From: Flemingiibacterium sp045600005 | Lineage (GTDB): Bacteria; Bacillota; Clostridia; Oscillospirales; CAG-272 | DNA length: 64,000 nt | Assembly (NCBI GenBank): GCA_045600005.1 | Contig: JAZRXB010000247.1 | Coordinates: 62,001 to 126,000, forward strand | Direction: 5' to 3' | Shown: in pieces, positions 1-9,249 of the stretch | How positions within the stretch are numbered: the first letter of the stretch is position 1 | Layout of the letters: each line of letters begins with the position of its first letter | The notes under the pieces: generated by a model | Database searches by the model: none | Told to the model about the DNA's origin: nothing | What the model saw: the letters and a program-made list of their open reading frames with translations, nothing else | Program-made: the position numbers and the translations under genes

Positions 1-557
1 ACACTATCCGGGACGGCGCGTTCGGGCTGACCAATACGAACCGGCTCGTGCGCTTCTACCGCGGCGCGAACGGACTTAAGACCGGCTCGACGGCGAAAGC
101 GGGGTTCTGCATCAGCGCGACTGCCGAACGCGGCGGAATGCAGCTCATCGCGGTGGTCATGGGCGCGCCCTCGCGCGACTCTCGCAACGATACCGCGAAA
201 AAGCTGCTCGACTACGGCTTCGCAAACTGGGAATGCGCGCGCCTGACGCCCGAAATCCCGCCCGCCGTCCGGGTGCTGGGCGGCGTCGCGCCGGAGGCCG
301 CGCTCACGGCGGAGGAAACGACGGTGCTTCTGCCGCGCGGGAAGACGGGCGCGTTAAAGGCGGAAATCTCGCTTCCGGAAAAAATTTCCGCGCCCGCCGC
401 GGCGGGTCAGACGCTCGGACGCGCGGATTATTACCTTGACGGAGAGAAGATCGCGTCGATCCCGCTGACGCTTGCCGAAAATGTGGAAAAAGTCAGCTTT
501 TTCGGACTTTTTTCGCGCTTTCTCGGCAGGATGACCCTTTCGGAAATGAAATATTAA
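1..557 (+). CDS. D-alanyl-D-alanine carboxypeptidase (peptidase S11), 3' part
   Basis: Truncated by the window edge; the reading frame is open from base 3. Penicillin-binding carboxypeptidases of this family (DacA/DacF) trim the terminal D-Ala from peptidoglycan stem peptides outside the membrane. The visible part has the family's third active-site motif, K-T-G, in the context NGLKTGSTAKAGFC, followed by a typical C-terminal extension. The protein ends with a short hydrophobic/basic tail (FFGLFSRFLGRMTLSEMKY) that could be a membrane anchor. The SxxK and SxN motifs lie outside the window. The family is well supported; the exact paralogue (dacA, dacB or dacF) cannot be decided. Confidence 0.85.
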   Translation, partial: TIRDGAFGLTNTNRLVRFYRGANGLKTGSTAKAGFCISATAERGGMQLIAVVMGAPSRDSRNDTAKKLLDYGFANWECARLTPEIPPAVRVLGGVAPEAALTAEETTVLLPRGKTGALKAEISLPEKISAPAAAGQTLGRADYYLDGEKIASIPLTLAENVEKVSFFGLFSRFLGRMTLSEMKY

Positions 558-601
558 ATGGGGTATAAAATTACAAATACCTTACAAAGCGTTCCAACCT
601 C

Positions 602-630
602 TTGCAAAAAATCTGGGATTGTAGTATGAT
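602..630 (+). promoter_or_regulatory. Sigma-A-type promoter of the SLH protein gene
   Basis: TTGCAA (602-607), a 17-bp spacer and TATGAT (625-630). This predicts a 5' leader of about 130 bases before the start codon at 769. The leader holds a few short inverted repeats and no recognised riboswitch. Confidence 0.7.
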
Positions 631-768
631 ATGTACAGGGAAAATTCCGAAGGATTCCTGTATGACCGTAAACCGGTACATTCCCGTGAGACCGGATGAG
701 CCGACGGACGGAAAACAGGCGGACGAGGAGGATTCCCTGAAAAAAATCTAATAAGGAGAAAACACCAC

Positions 769-3700
769 ATGAAGAAGTTTCTTGCTTTAGTGCTTGCTAT
801 GCTCATGGTAGTAAGCGCTGCAGCGACGGTTTCTGCATTTGACGATGTTGACGCTGGCAACATTTATTATGAAGCGATCAACAACCTCGTCACTTACAAG
901 ATCGTCAAGGGTAAGGACGCTGACGGTAAGATTTTCGATCCCGACGGCGACGTTACCAGACTCCAGCTCGCGATCATGATGTCCCGCGCTCTGACTGCTG
1001 AGGTTGAATCCGACGCTCTCTGGCAGAACGGCATCACCATTTTCCCGGACGTTGACGAATACAAGGGCGCGATCGAATTCGCATCCACCGAAGGTATCAT
1101 CACCGGTTATCCGGACGGCAATTTCCTCCCGAACGCAGGCGTGTCCTACATCGAAGCTCTGACCATGGCTACCCGTGCTCTCGGCTACGACGACGGCAAG
1201 CTCGCATACCCGATGGGTTACTACACCAAGGCTAAGGCCCTCGGTCTCACCAAGGACGTTCAGGTTTACGACCTTGACCAGGCACTTACCAGAGCTGAAA
1301 CCGCTCAGATCATCTTCAACATGATCAGAATCGTTCCGGCTGACGGCGGCATGACCATCGAAGCTGCAAACTTCGGCGTTGCTACCACCGAAAACACCAC
1401 CACCTTCGTTATCACCGCTACCCCGAAGCAGGCTTATGCTGAAGGCTACAACGCTAACGAAGCAGGTTACGTAGGTCTCCAGCTCCTCGAGAACGGCGTT
1501 CCGACGGGCGACATCGCTTACTACAACGCAGCAGCTCTCGGCATCACCGGCAACGTTGAGAACTACCTCAGCTACACCGTTGACCTCGTAAACTACAACG
1601 CAAAGACCGGCGCATTCACCTCCGCTGAAATCGGCGAAGCTGCAGACGTCGTTTACTCCACCGCTGTTACCGCTGCTGACACCAAGTTCACGGTTGCCGG
1701 CAAGGCATACTATCCGGTAGAGAACATCACCGGCGCAGCTCTTAAGAACGAGATCGTCGTCATCAACGGCGGCGCTACCGCTACCAAGGCTAAGATGCCC
1801 CTGTTCGACAAGGATGGCAACATCGTTGATATCGAAGGCGTAGTCAAGGCTCGTTTCGCATACACCACTGCATCCGGCGCTAAGTACTATGCTGACGTCC
1901 TGAACAAGGAAGTTATCACTGAGGCCGCTGCAATCGAACTCTTCGGCGTTTACACCACCGACGGCGCATACACCAAGTACGCTACCATGACCGCTGCTGA
2001 CATCAAGGCTTCCCAGAACTATCAGCTGAAGCTCTTCGACGACAACGGCGACGGCAAGTACGACCGCGCGATCTACACTCCTGTTTACATGTCCGTTTAC
2101 ACCGCTAAGGACAGCGACGGTTACGACACCGTTATCAAGAACCTTACCGGCAACAAGGTTAAGGACGCTGACATCACCTATACTGATGCTTCCGTCAAGA
2201 CCAAGGGCACCATCTTCGTATACACCTGGAACGAACAGGCTAAGATCGTCGACGTTATCGACGTTCTCGAGCTCCAGGATGGCACGATCGACAAGATCGA
2301 CACCACCAAGTATGTAAAGGGCAACACCAACAACGCTGACAAGAGCACCATCAAGATCACCATTGACGGTACTGCTTACAACGTAGCAAAGATCAACGAC
2401 CAGAAGGTCGGCGCGAAGATCCTCACCAACGGCGCTCCTGGCTCCATCGCCAAGATCGTTTCCGACGCTAAGCTCGACTACTTCGATCACGACGCATTCA
2501 TCGCAACCGCTAAGGTTGGCGCTCTCGTTAAGTTCTACGAATTCAACGGCTACATCATCTATGCTGAAACCTACAGCCTGGAAGACAAGTTCGATATCGT
2601 TGTTCTCGACGAGTACACCTCCTACGACTCTGCTGCAGTTTACGCTGACCTCTACAAGAAGGGCGTAGTTGCAGAAGACGTTGAAGTTTCCAAGTTCGAC
2701 GGCAAGGTCCTCGCAGACCTCTCCATCTTCAAGTATGCTGATTTCCTGAACACCATCACCAGCCAGAAGCCCGGCACCATCTACAAGGCAGTTGCTCTTG
2801 GCGATGGCACCACTGAACTCGGCGCTTCCCTGAAGCGTTATGATGCCAACTCCATCAAGTCCTTCAAGCTCCTTGATTCCGGTCTCTATGATGTAGATTT
2901 CTTAGACGGCATCTCTGACAACACGAACAAGGCACTTAGAATCCGCACCAACGCTTCCACCGTATTCTACTTCATCGACGAAACCTATGGTAAGGAAAGT
3001 GTCGTTGCATACGTTGGCGCACCTGAAAAGGGCTCCATCATCAATGCAGACCAGATCCTTGTTGATAAGCTCGGCTACGGCTCCGGCAGCAACAACGGCG
3101 TTGCTTCCATCGTTATCGTTTACAACGCAACCAAGATCACTGGCTTCGGTCTCTCCGAGATCGCTACTGTCAGCGCATTCGTTAACTCCAGCCTGAACCC
3201 GACTGACAAGATCGTTGTCAACTCCGCAAAGGCATTCGGTCTCCCGAGCAACTACACCGGCAACTACTACTACTACTCCAACGTAGCAGTTAACCTTGAA
3301 ACCGGCGCAGTTCTCAGCCTCTACTCCTGCGAAAAGCTCGAAGCTGGTCACATCTACGAAGTCGACAAGAACAATGTTGTCCTCTATGACGATGTTGCTG
3401 AAGCTCTCGTAGAAACTCCTTCGGTTGATCTCGCAGTTTTCACCACCGCTGCCGACATGATCGACTTTGACGACCAGTACATCACCTCCTCCGCTCTGGG
3501 CATTGCCCTCGCTGACAAGGTTACTACTGTCAAGGCTACCAAGGCTGACTCCATCGCAATCAAGACCTCCAAGACTGACGTTCTCAACATCCTCAAGGAT
3601 GCTGCATACGTTGGCGGCGAGCTCGTAATGCTTGCTGACGGTCTCGATGATGGCGTTCTCGTCATTGTCTGCGCTAAGAAGGCAACCCTGCCGCCGCCTC

Positions 3701-4104
3701 CTCCTCCTGCAGGTCAGGCTACGCTCTCCATCGTCAACGCTATTTACAACAATGGCTCTGACATGGCAGCTAACTTCGACGGCAAGACCATCACCATGCT
3801 GAGCGACGTTGCATACGTTGCAGAAGCTACCAACGTTACCGGCACGAAGGTTGACTTCGGCGCAGCTAACTACGGTATCTCTTCCATCGCACAGCTCGAT
3901 GCTGACGGTTACTCTTGGAACGCTTACACTGTTCCCTGCAACCTGACTGCTACGATCAATGCTAACAACAACCTCGACGTTGTTGTTGCAAAGGATGCAG
4001 CATATCCGGGCGCTGAAACGGCTCTTGACGCTGGCGTTTACGAAGTTGTTATCGACAACGACGTTACCGCTGACCTCATCACCATCTACATTATTGTAAA
4101 ATAA
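769..4104 (+). CDS. S-layer homology (SLH) domain surface protein, 1111 aa
   Basis: Secreted cell-surface protein. An N-terminal signal peptide (MKKFLALVLAMLMVVSAAATVSA) is followed by SLH repeats at about residues 24-190, with the usual pattern F-x-D-V ... G-(I/Y)-x-G-x-x-D-G-x-F-x-P ... T-R-x-E. SLH domains bind pyruvylated wall polymers. The remaining roughly 780 residues are Asp/Thr/Ala/Lys-rich repeats of unknown fold. A six-proline linker at about residue 975 leads to a separate C-terminal module (about 980-1111). The ribosome binding site AAGGAG (753-758) sets the start. Codon choice (GCT, GTT, AAG, CTC) is strikingly uniform and unlike the flanking genes, as expected for a very abundant S-layer-type protein. 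Its function beyond surface attachment is not recognisable. Confidence 0.85.
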   Translation: MKKFLALVLAMLMVVSAAATVSAFDDVDAGNIYYEAINNLVTYKIVKGKDADGKIFDPDGDVTRLQLAIMMSRALTAEVESDALWQNGITIFPDVDEYKGAIEFASTEGIITGYPDGNFLPNAGVSYIEALTMATRALGYDDGKLAYPMGYYTKAKALGLTKDVQVYDLDQALTRAETAQIIFNMIRIVPADGGMTIEAANFGVATTENTTTFVITATPKQAYAEGYNANEAGYVGLQLLENGVPTGDIAYYNAAALGITGNVENYLSYTVDLVNYNAKTGAFTSAEIGEAADVVYSTAVTAADTKFTVAGKAYYPVENITGAALKNEIVVINGGATATKAKMPLFDKDGNIVDIEGVVKARFAYTTASGAKYYADVLNKEVITEAAAIELFGVYTTDGAYTKYATMTAADIKASQNYQLKLFDDNGDGKYDRAIYTPVYMSVYTAKDSDGYDTVIKNLTGNKVKDADITYTDASVKTKGTIFVYTWNEQAKIVDVIDVLELQDGTIDKIDTTKYVKGNTNNADKSTIKITIDGTAYNVAKINDQKVGAKILTNGAPGSIAKIVSDAKLDYFDHDAFIATAKVGALVKFYEFNGYIIYAETYSLEDKFDIVVLDEYTSYDSAAVYADLYKKGVVAEDVEVSKFDGKVLADLSIFKYADFLNTITSQKPGTIYKAVALGDGTTELGASLKRYDANSIKSFKLLDSGLYDVDFLDGISDNTNKALRIRTNASTVFYFIDETYGKESVVAYVGAPEKGSIINADQILVDKLGYGSGSNNGVASIVIVYNATKITGFGLSEIATVSAFVNSSLNPTDKIVVNSAKAFGLPSNYTGNYYYYSNVAVNLETGAVLSLYSCEKLEAGHIYEVDKNNVVLYDDVAEALVETPSVDLAVFTTAADMIDFDDQYITSSALGIALADKVTTVKATKADSIAIKTSKTDVLNILKDAAYVGGELVMLADGLDDGVLVIVCAKKATLPPPPPPAGQATLSIVNAIYNNGSDMAANFDGKTITMLSDVAYVAEATNVTGTKVDFGAANYGISSIAQLDADGYSWNAYTVPCNLTATINANNNLDVVVAKDAAYPGAETALDAGVYEVVIDNDVTADLITIYIIVK

Positions 4105-4127
4105 TCGCAGATAAGTGCCAAAAAGGA

Positions 4128-4156
4128 GGCTCCCCGAAAGGGGAGTCCCCTTTTTT
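4128..4156 (+). terminator. Intrinsic terminator of the SLH gene
   Basis: GGCTCCCC, a GAAA tetraloop, GGGGAGTC, then a C-rich step and six T (4151-4156). It sits 24 bases after the stop codon. Confidence 0.85.
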
Positions 4157-4161
4157 CATAT

Positions 4162-4282
4162 GAAGTTCAGATAAACTGAACTTATAAAGTTCAGAATAAC
4201 TGAACATTATTCGGTTCGGAAATTCTGAACTATATACAGTTCAGAATAAACCGAACTTCAAATAGTTCAGAAAAACTGAACT
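4162..4282. repeat. Array of five palindromes with a 24-25 bp period
   Basis: Five imperfect copies of GTTCAG-N5-CTGAAC are centred near 4173, 4197, 4222, 4247 and 4273. Two copies carry CGG/CCG variants of the arms. The array lies between the terminators of two convergent genes and is AT-rich compared with its surroundings. Its function is unknown; see findings. Confidence 0.85.
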
Positions 4283-4290
4283 CAGCGCCG

Positions 4291-4320
4291 AAAAACGATC
4301 CCGCCGGGCGGCGGGATCGT
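4291..4320 (-). terminator. Intrinsic terminator of hom
   Basis: An 11-bp perfect stem (ACGATCCCGCC / GGCGGGATCGT) with a GGGC loop, followed on the minus strand by five T. It may also act on plus-strand transcripts. Confidence 0.8.
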
Positions 4321-4328
4321 TTCTGCTT

Positions 4329-5519
4329 TCAGAGGATGCGGAGCGTCTGGACCGGTTTGAGCCCCTTTTCGTCCAGCGCTTTGTTAAGCGCGTTCCGCGT
4401 CATCGGAGCCGTTGTGAAGACGCTCTTTCCGTCGAGCGTCTTTTCCGCGAAGGCGGGGATCTCCGCGCCGTCGGGCAGGCGAACGTACCAGCAGGACGGA
4501 GACTCGGAGGCGGGAAGGATCTTCTCCTTCGCCAGCCGCTTCCAGATGTGTACGCTGTGCTGAGGATGCGTCAGGAAGGACGCAATGTCGATGATATCGG
4601 AGACGACAGCGCTTGCGGTCGGGAGCTTGCCCGCGCCGCGTCCGTAGAACATCACGTCGCCGATGGCGTTGCCGTTGACCAGAATGCCGTTGTACACGCC
4701 GGAAATGTTCGACAGAGGGTTGTCATAGGGGACCAGCATCGGCGCTGCCATCGCCGAGACCGTGCCGCCGCAGCGGACCGCGCGTCCGATCAGCTTGACC
4801 GCCGCGCCGAGCTTCCCGGCGTTCTCCACGTCTTCGAGCGTGACGCCGCGGATCCCTTCGGTCTCGATGCAGTCCGGCGGGACCAGCTCGCCGAACGCGG
4901 TTGCGGACAGGATGGAGATCTTGCGGCAGGTATCGATACCGTCCACGTCGGCGGAAGGATCGCGCTCGGCGTAGCCCTTCTGCTGCGCCTCGGCAAGCGC
5001 GGTGTCGAAATCCTTGCCCGCGGAGATCATCCGGGTCAGGATATAGTTTGTCGTGCCGTTGAGGATGCCGTCGACCTCGGTGATATCGTTGGCGGTCAGG
5101 CAGCTGCCGATCGGATGAATGACCGGGATGCCGCCGCCGACGCTGGCTTCAAAGAGATAGCGGACGTTATTTTCCGCCGCGAGGGAGAGAAGCTCCGGAC
5201 CGAAGTTCGCTACGACCTCCTTGTTCGAGGTGACGACGCTTTTCCCTGCTTTCAGAGCCGCCGCGGAGAAATCAAAGGCGGGATGGGAGCCGCCCATCAG
5301 CTCCGCGCAGATCTTCACCTCCGGGTCGTTCAGGATGACGTTGATGTCGTGAACGATCCTGTCCGCGAAGGGACTGTCGGGGAATTCGCGCAGGTCAAGA
5401 ATGTATTTGATGCCGATCTCCTCACCGACGCGCTGCGCGATGAGCTTGGCATTCTGTGTCAGGACCTCAGCCGTGCCGCTGCCGACGACGCCGAAGCCGA
5501 AAATTGCGATCTGAATCAT
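4329..5519 (-). CDS. hom: Homoserine dehydrogenase
   Basis: Reduces aspartate semialdehyde to homoserine, the branch point to threonine and methionine, in the cytoplasm. The N-terminal Rossmann motif G-F-G-x-V-G-S-G is at residues 8-15. The catalytic domain shows NGTTNYIL and the conserved segment KGYAERDPSADVDGID. At 396 aa it is shorter than the common 430-residue form. Its C-terminal tail (about 50 aa) is too short for a full ACT regulatory domain, so threonine feedback may be weak or absent (inference). It is preceded by AAGGAAGG at the expected distance and its own promoter. It stands alone, convergent with the SLH gene. Confidence 0.93.
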   Translation of the reverse strand: MIQIAIFGFGVVGSGTAEVLTQNAKLIAQRVGEEIGIKYILDLREFPDSPFADRIVHDINVILNDPEVKICAELMGGSHPAFDFSAAALKAGKSVVTSNKEVVANFGPELLSLAAENNVRYLFEASVGGGIPVIHPIGSCLTANDITEVDGILNGTTNYILTRMISAGKDFDTALAEAQQKGYAERDPSADVDGIDTCRKISILSATAFGELVPPDCIETEGIRGVTLEDVENAGKLGAAVKLIGRAVRCGGTVSAMAAPMLVPYDNPLSNISGVYNGILVNGNAIGDVMFYGRGAGKLPTASAVVSDIIDIASFLTHPQHSVHIWKRLAKEKILPASESPSCWYVRLPDGAEIPAFAEKTLDGKSVFTTAPMTRNALNKALDEKGLKPVQTLRIL

Positions 5520-5569
5520 GTTGGACCTTCCTTTATCTGTTGTCAGACTGATGCTGGCAGATTACATCT

Positions 5570-5598
5570 ATTGTATCACATTTAACGCGGTAATGCAA
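5570..5598 (-). promoter_or_regulatory. Promoter of hom
   Basis: Read on the minus strand: TTGCAT (5593-5598), a 17-bp spacer, TACAAT (5570-5575). Confidence 0.65.
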
Positions 5599-5758
5599 TA
5601 ACATTTTTCATAAAACCCGAAATTTCGTCAGGTTGGATAGGGATACGCTGAACAAATCGGGATTTGGGCGAAAAAATACCGGAATGTACGGGATTTTTTC
5701 GCCGAGCTCTGCCTTATTCAGCGTTTCCCTGAAAAAGCCATGAAATCAGAGACCGGCG

Positions 5759-7183
5759 TCAGATAAAATAACGCATCAGAAGGCGCGGCAGCGAGCAGTC
5801 ATCCGTGAACGGCGGGTAGCGCAGCGGATTCCAGTCGATCAGTGTGGACGAGAACAGCAGAGATTCCTCCGCGCTGAACGTATCGAACCCGGCTTTGCCG
5901 TGATAGCGTCCCATGCCGCTGTCGGCGATCCCGCCGAAGGGCAGATGAGGGTTCGCCATCTGCACGAGCGTGTCGTTGACGCATCCGCAGCCGAAGTCAA
6001 GGCTGTCGATGATGAGCTTTTTCGTGTCCCGGCTCGACGTATAAAGGTAGAGCGCGAGCGGCTTCGGACGCTTGCGGATGGAATTGATGACGATGTTGAT
6101 GTCGCTGTACTCGAAGACCGGCAGGATCGGACCGAAGATCTCTTCGCTGAGCAGCTTGCTGTCGCGGTTGATATGATCCATCAGCGTCAGCGAAATGCGC
6201 CCGGTCTCCTCGTTCACGTCGCCGCCCATCAGGATCCTGCCGTCTTTCAGATAGGCTTTCAGACGCTCGAAGTGCAGGCGGTTGATGATTTTCGGATAGT
6301 ATTTGTTTTCGCAGGCGGCAAGCGTACAGAATTTGTCGTGATATTCCTTCATGTACTTCACCAGCTCGTCCTTGACGCTGCTTTCAACGTAAAGATAGTC
6401 CGGCGCCGAGTAGGTCTGCCCGGCGTTGATGAGCTTCGACGTGACGATGCGCCGCGCGGCGAGCCGCAGATCGGCGGTCCGGTCGACGATGACGGGACTC
6501 TTTCCGCCCAGCTCCAGCACGACCGGCGTGAGCTGCGTGGCGGCGGCTTTGGCGATGAGCTTGGCGACGGCGGTGCCGCCGGTGTAGAAGACCAGCCCGA
6601 ACTGCTCGCGGCGGATGGCTTTGATCGCCTCAAAGCTGTCGATATAGGCGGCGATGTACTCGCGGTCGAAATATTTGTCGATCAGGTCGCACATCAGGCG
6701 GCTGGTGTGGCGCGAATGCTCGGACAATTTGAGGATCGTGCAGTTTCCCGCCGCGATGGACGAGATCAGCGGCATCATGGACAGGTGGAAGGGATAGTTC
6801 CACGGCGAAAAGATCATGACGACGCCGAGCGGACGGCGGTATTTTTTGCTGGACGCCGGCCAGAAGAAATAGGGCGTGGCGGTCGTGGACGGCGCGGTCC
6901 AGACCTTGAGATAGCGGAGCGTGTGATGGATCTCCTGTTCGACCAGTCCGATTTCGGTGATGTAGCTCTCGCTGTGGGATTTTCCGAGATCGGCGCGCAG
7001 CGCGTCCATGAGAAGCCCCTCGTTGTCGCGGATCATATTCCGCAGATTGACCAGAAGCTGACGTCGGAACGCGACGCTGCGGGTCTTGCCGGTTGCAAAG
7101 AATTCCTTCTGTGCTTCGATGATGTCGTAGAGATCGGCGGAAATGCCGTTGATCTCCTGCCGTTCGTTATTCGGTGCGTTCAT
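5759..7183 (-). CDS. Class-3-like aldehyde dehydrogenase with Tyr at the catalytic Cys position
   Basis: Aldehyde dehydrogenase superfamily, 474 aa. The start is set by CCGGAGG six bases before ATG at 7183; an in-frame ATG six codons upstream has no such site. Conserved parts include the nucleotide-binding region, the general-base motif ELGGKSP, the C-terminal NDTLVQMANPHLPFGG and GMGRYHGKAGFDTFS, all close to ALDH3-type enzymes. The catalytic motif, usually GQTC, reads GQTYSAPDYL (Tyr258, codon at 6410-6412). If the sequence is right, the enzyme cannot form the usual thiohemiacetal. It is a single-gene unit next to the sugar-acid operon. A damaged or repurposed enzyme and a sequencing error are both possible. 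Confidence 0.85.
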   Translation of the reverse strand: MNAPNNERQEINGISADLYDIIEAQKEFFATGKTRSVAFRRQLLVNLRNMIRDNEGLLMDALRADLGKSHSESYITEIGLVEQEIHHTLRYLKVWTAPSTTATPYFFWPASSKKYRRPLGVVMIFSPWNYPFHLSMMPLISSIAAGNCTILKLSEHSRHTSRLMCDLIDKYFDREYIAAYIDSFEAIKAIRREQFGLVFYTGGTAVAKLIAKAAATQLTPVVLELGGKSPVIVDRTADLRLAARRIVTSKLINAGQTYSAPDYLYVESSVKDELVKYMKEYHDKFCTLAACENKYYPKIINRLHFERLKAYLKDGRILMGGDVNEETGRISLTLMDHINRDSKLLSEEIFGPILPVFEYSDINIVINSIRKRPKPLALYLYTSSRDTKKLIIDSLDFGCGCVNDTLVQMANPHLPFGGIADSGMGRYHGKAGFDTFSAEESLLFSSTLIDWNPLRYPPFTDDCSLPRLLMRYFI

Positions 7184-7221
7184 GGCGGACCTCCGGAACA
7201 TGGTTTAGTATTCTTACTGAT

Positions 7222-7227
7222 ATTATA
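7222..7227 (-). promoter_or_regulatory. -10 element of the aldehyde dehydrogenase gene
   Basis: TATAAT on the minus strand, about 40 bases before the start. No good -35 hexamer is seen 16-18 bases upstream, so the call is tentative. Confidence 0.4.
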
Positions 7228-7270
7228 CACCAATTTTATGAAAAAAGCTACCCATCAGAGGATTTTTCAC

Positions 7271-7300
7271 AAAAAAATCCCCCGAAACGGGATTCGGGGG
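7271..7300 (-). terminator. Terminator of the aldolase-lacI-SDR operon
   Basis: An 8-bp stem CCCCCGAA / TTCGGGGG followed by seven T on the minus strand, just after the SDR stop codon. Confidence 0.85.
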
Positions 7301-7316
7301 ACAGAGTGCGGTCAGG

Positions 7317-8078
7317 TCAGAAGCCGTAGCGCTCGCGTTTGTCGCTCATCAGCGAAGCGCCGCCGTCCATGACGATCTCCGCGCCGGTGATCGAAGCCGC
7401 GGCGGGGGAATCGAGGAACAGAACGGTCTGCCCGATCTCCTCCGGTCTGCACCAGCGGCACAGCGGGATTTTGTAATAGGTGTCCTCCGGTCTGCCGAGA
7501 CGTGCGCTGCCGGTGTCGGTCCAGCCGGGCGAGATCGTGTTGACGCGGATACGGTACTTCGCAAGCTCGATCGCCGCGTGGGAGGCAAGGTGGATCAGCC
7601 CTGCCTTGACCGAAGCGTAAGCCGCCGCGTTCGGCGTGTTCATGTGCGCGTTGTTCGAAGCGATGACGACGACCGACCCGCCGCCGGTCCGCGCCATCCA
7701 CTTTCCGGCCCGCTGAAGGCAGAGATAGGAGCCTTTCAGGTCGATCTTGCAGAGAAGATCGAGATCCTCCTCCGGCAGATCGAGGATCGCGCCGGTTTTC
7801 GTCACGCCCGCGTTGTTGACATAGAGGTCGAGCCGTTCAAAGGCGCTTTCGGAAAAGTCAAAGAGCGAATCGACGCCGGTCTTTTCGGAGAGATCAGCCT
7901 GAAAGAGAACGGCGCGGGCACCGCGCTTTTCGGCTTCGGCGGCGGTCTCGCGGGCGGAGGCTTCGCTGCTGTTGTAATGAAGGATCAGGTCGTAGCCGTT
8001 TGCGGCGAGTTCGAGCGCGATGCCGCGTCCGATGCCCATTCCGGCTCCGGTGACAAGGGCGGTTTTTCGATTGTTCAT
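7317..8078 (-). CDS. Short-chain dehydrogenase/reductase (classical SDR)
   Basis: NAD(P)-dependent oxidoreductase of 253 aa, the usual length. The cofactor motif TGAGMGIG is at the N-terminus and NNAG follows. The catalytic Ser is in VIASNNAH and the YxxxK pair is in YASVK. The start at 8078 has AAGGAA nine bases upstream. It is the last gene of the minus-strand unit with the DapA-family aldolase and lacI genes. In that setting a role as a sugar or sugar-acid dehydrogenase is plausible, for example the first step of an oxidative pathway, but SDR substrate cannot be read from sequence. Confidence 0.85.
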   Translation of the reverse strand: MNNRKTALVTGAGMGIGRGIALELAANGYDLILHYNSSEASARETAAEAEKRGARAVLFQADLSEKTGVDSLFDFSESAFERLDLYVNNAGVTKTGAILDLPEEDLDLLCKIDLKGSYLCLQRAGKWMARTGGGSVVVIASNNAHMNTPNAAAYASVKAGLIHLASHAAIELAKYRIRVNTISPGWTDTGSARLGRPEDTYYKIPLCRWCRPEEIGQTVLFLDSPAAASITGAEIVMDGGASLMSDKRERYGF

Positions 8079-8202
8079 ATCGGTTTCATTCCTTTTTCGG
8101 AGATGTGCTGACAAGATCGGGTTTTCGACGAAAAATGCCGGAACAGGGGGCAGCACTTATTATGAATGCCGTTCGCGCACGGACACTTTCAGCGGATCCT
8201 GT

Positions 8203-9249
8203 TCACTTTTTCCTGCGTCCGTCCGGCTGCGGATATTCCGCCGCCGAATCGCGGATACAGAGCTCGGATCTCATGACGATCTTGATGTTCTGGATGGAGG
8301 GAGAGTTCATCAGGTAATGGATCGCGTTGGCGGCCTGCACGCCCATTTCACGCGCGGGGATCCGGATGGTAGTCAGCGCCGGATTCATGCAGGAGGCAAG
8401 CTCGGTGTCGCCGAAGCCGACGATCGACAAATCGCGCGGCAGACGCCAGCCGAGGTGAAAGAGCGCTTTTGACAGTCCGAGCGCCAGCACGTCGGAGGTC
8501 GTGAAAACGGCGGTCGGACGCGCGGATGCGTCCATCCCGGCGAAGATTCCGGCGGCTTCCCGTCCGAAGTCCTCGCTGTACGCTCCCGACAGGATGAATT
8601 CCGGGCGGACGGTCAGCCGGTGCTTTTTCATCGCGCTGAGAAAGCCCTCCAGCCGGAGCTGGGAGTTGCGCATGGACGGGTCGCCGTTGACGATGCCGAT
8701 CGCGGTATGACCGAGCCGAATCAGATACTCGGTCGCGCGCAGCGCGGCGCCGTAGTCGTCGATGTTGACATAGCTGACGCGCTTGTCGTTCAGGCGGCGG
8801 TTGACCGCCATGACCGGGACGCTGCTTTTTTCGGCAAGGAGCTTCGGAATGACGACGTCCTCCTGCTCGCGCCGCGTCCGGATGAACAGAAAGGCGTCGG
8901 CACGGGAGGCGAGCAGCGCGCGGGAACCTTCCTCGGCGTCGCCCAGCATATAGAGCGTGTTGCCGACGCCCAGCTCGGTCAGGCGGGCGGTCAGTCCGCC
9001 GAGAATGGTGTAGACAGTGGGATGCGCGAAGACGCTGCGGTCGGTCGTGTCGGACAGAACGATACAGACGTTTCTGACCGGCTGAACGGCGGGAGCGCGT
9101 CGGCGGCGGACATAGCCCGTTTCCTTCATGACGGAAAGAACGTGCTCACGGGTGGATTCGTCTACATTGGGCGCGTCGTTGAGGACACGGGAGACCGTGC
9201 TGATCGAGACGCCCGCCAGCCGGGCGAGGTCGCGGACGGTGACGCTCAT
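8203..9249 (-). CDS. LacI-family transcriptional regulator
   Basis: Sugar-responsive DNA-binding repressor, 348 aa. The N-terminal helix-turn-helix (VTVRDLARLAGVSISTVS) and hinge helix are typical, and a periplasmic-binding-protein-like sensor fills the rest. Its ATG overlaps the stop codon of the upstream aldolase gene (ATGA), so translation is probably coupled. It likely controls the divergent operons on either side of 10.2-10.3 kb. A 124-base gap with no clear signal separates it from the SDR gene. Confidence 0.92.
   Translation of the reverse strand: MSVTVRDLARLAGVSISTVSRVLNDAPNVDESTREHVLSVMKETGYVRRRRAPAVQPVRNVCIVLSDTTDRSVFAHPTVYTILGGLTARLTELGVGNTLYMLGDAEEGSRALLASRADAFLFIRTRREQEDVVIPKLLAEKSSVPVMAVNRRLNDKRVSYVNIDDYGAALRATEYLIRLGHTAIGIVNGDPSMRNSQLRLEGFLSAMKKHRLTVRPEFILSGAYSEDFGREAAGIFAGMDASARPTAVFTTSDVLALGLSKALFHLGWRLPRDLSIVGFGDTELASCMNPALTTIRIPAREMGVQAANAIHYLMNSPSIQNIKIVMRSELCIRDSAAEYPQPDGRRKK

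Noticed and set aside
787..2490. Long minus-strand open frame opposite the SLH gene
   Set aside because: It exists because the SLH gene uses very uniform codons; the protein is low-complexity Val/Gly/Asp with no family signature or ribosome binding site.
4162..4282. CRISPR array
   Set aside because: The repeats are short palindromes, spacers are absent or only 8-10 AT-rich bases, and no cas genes are present.
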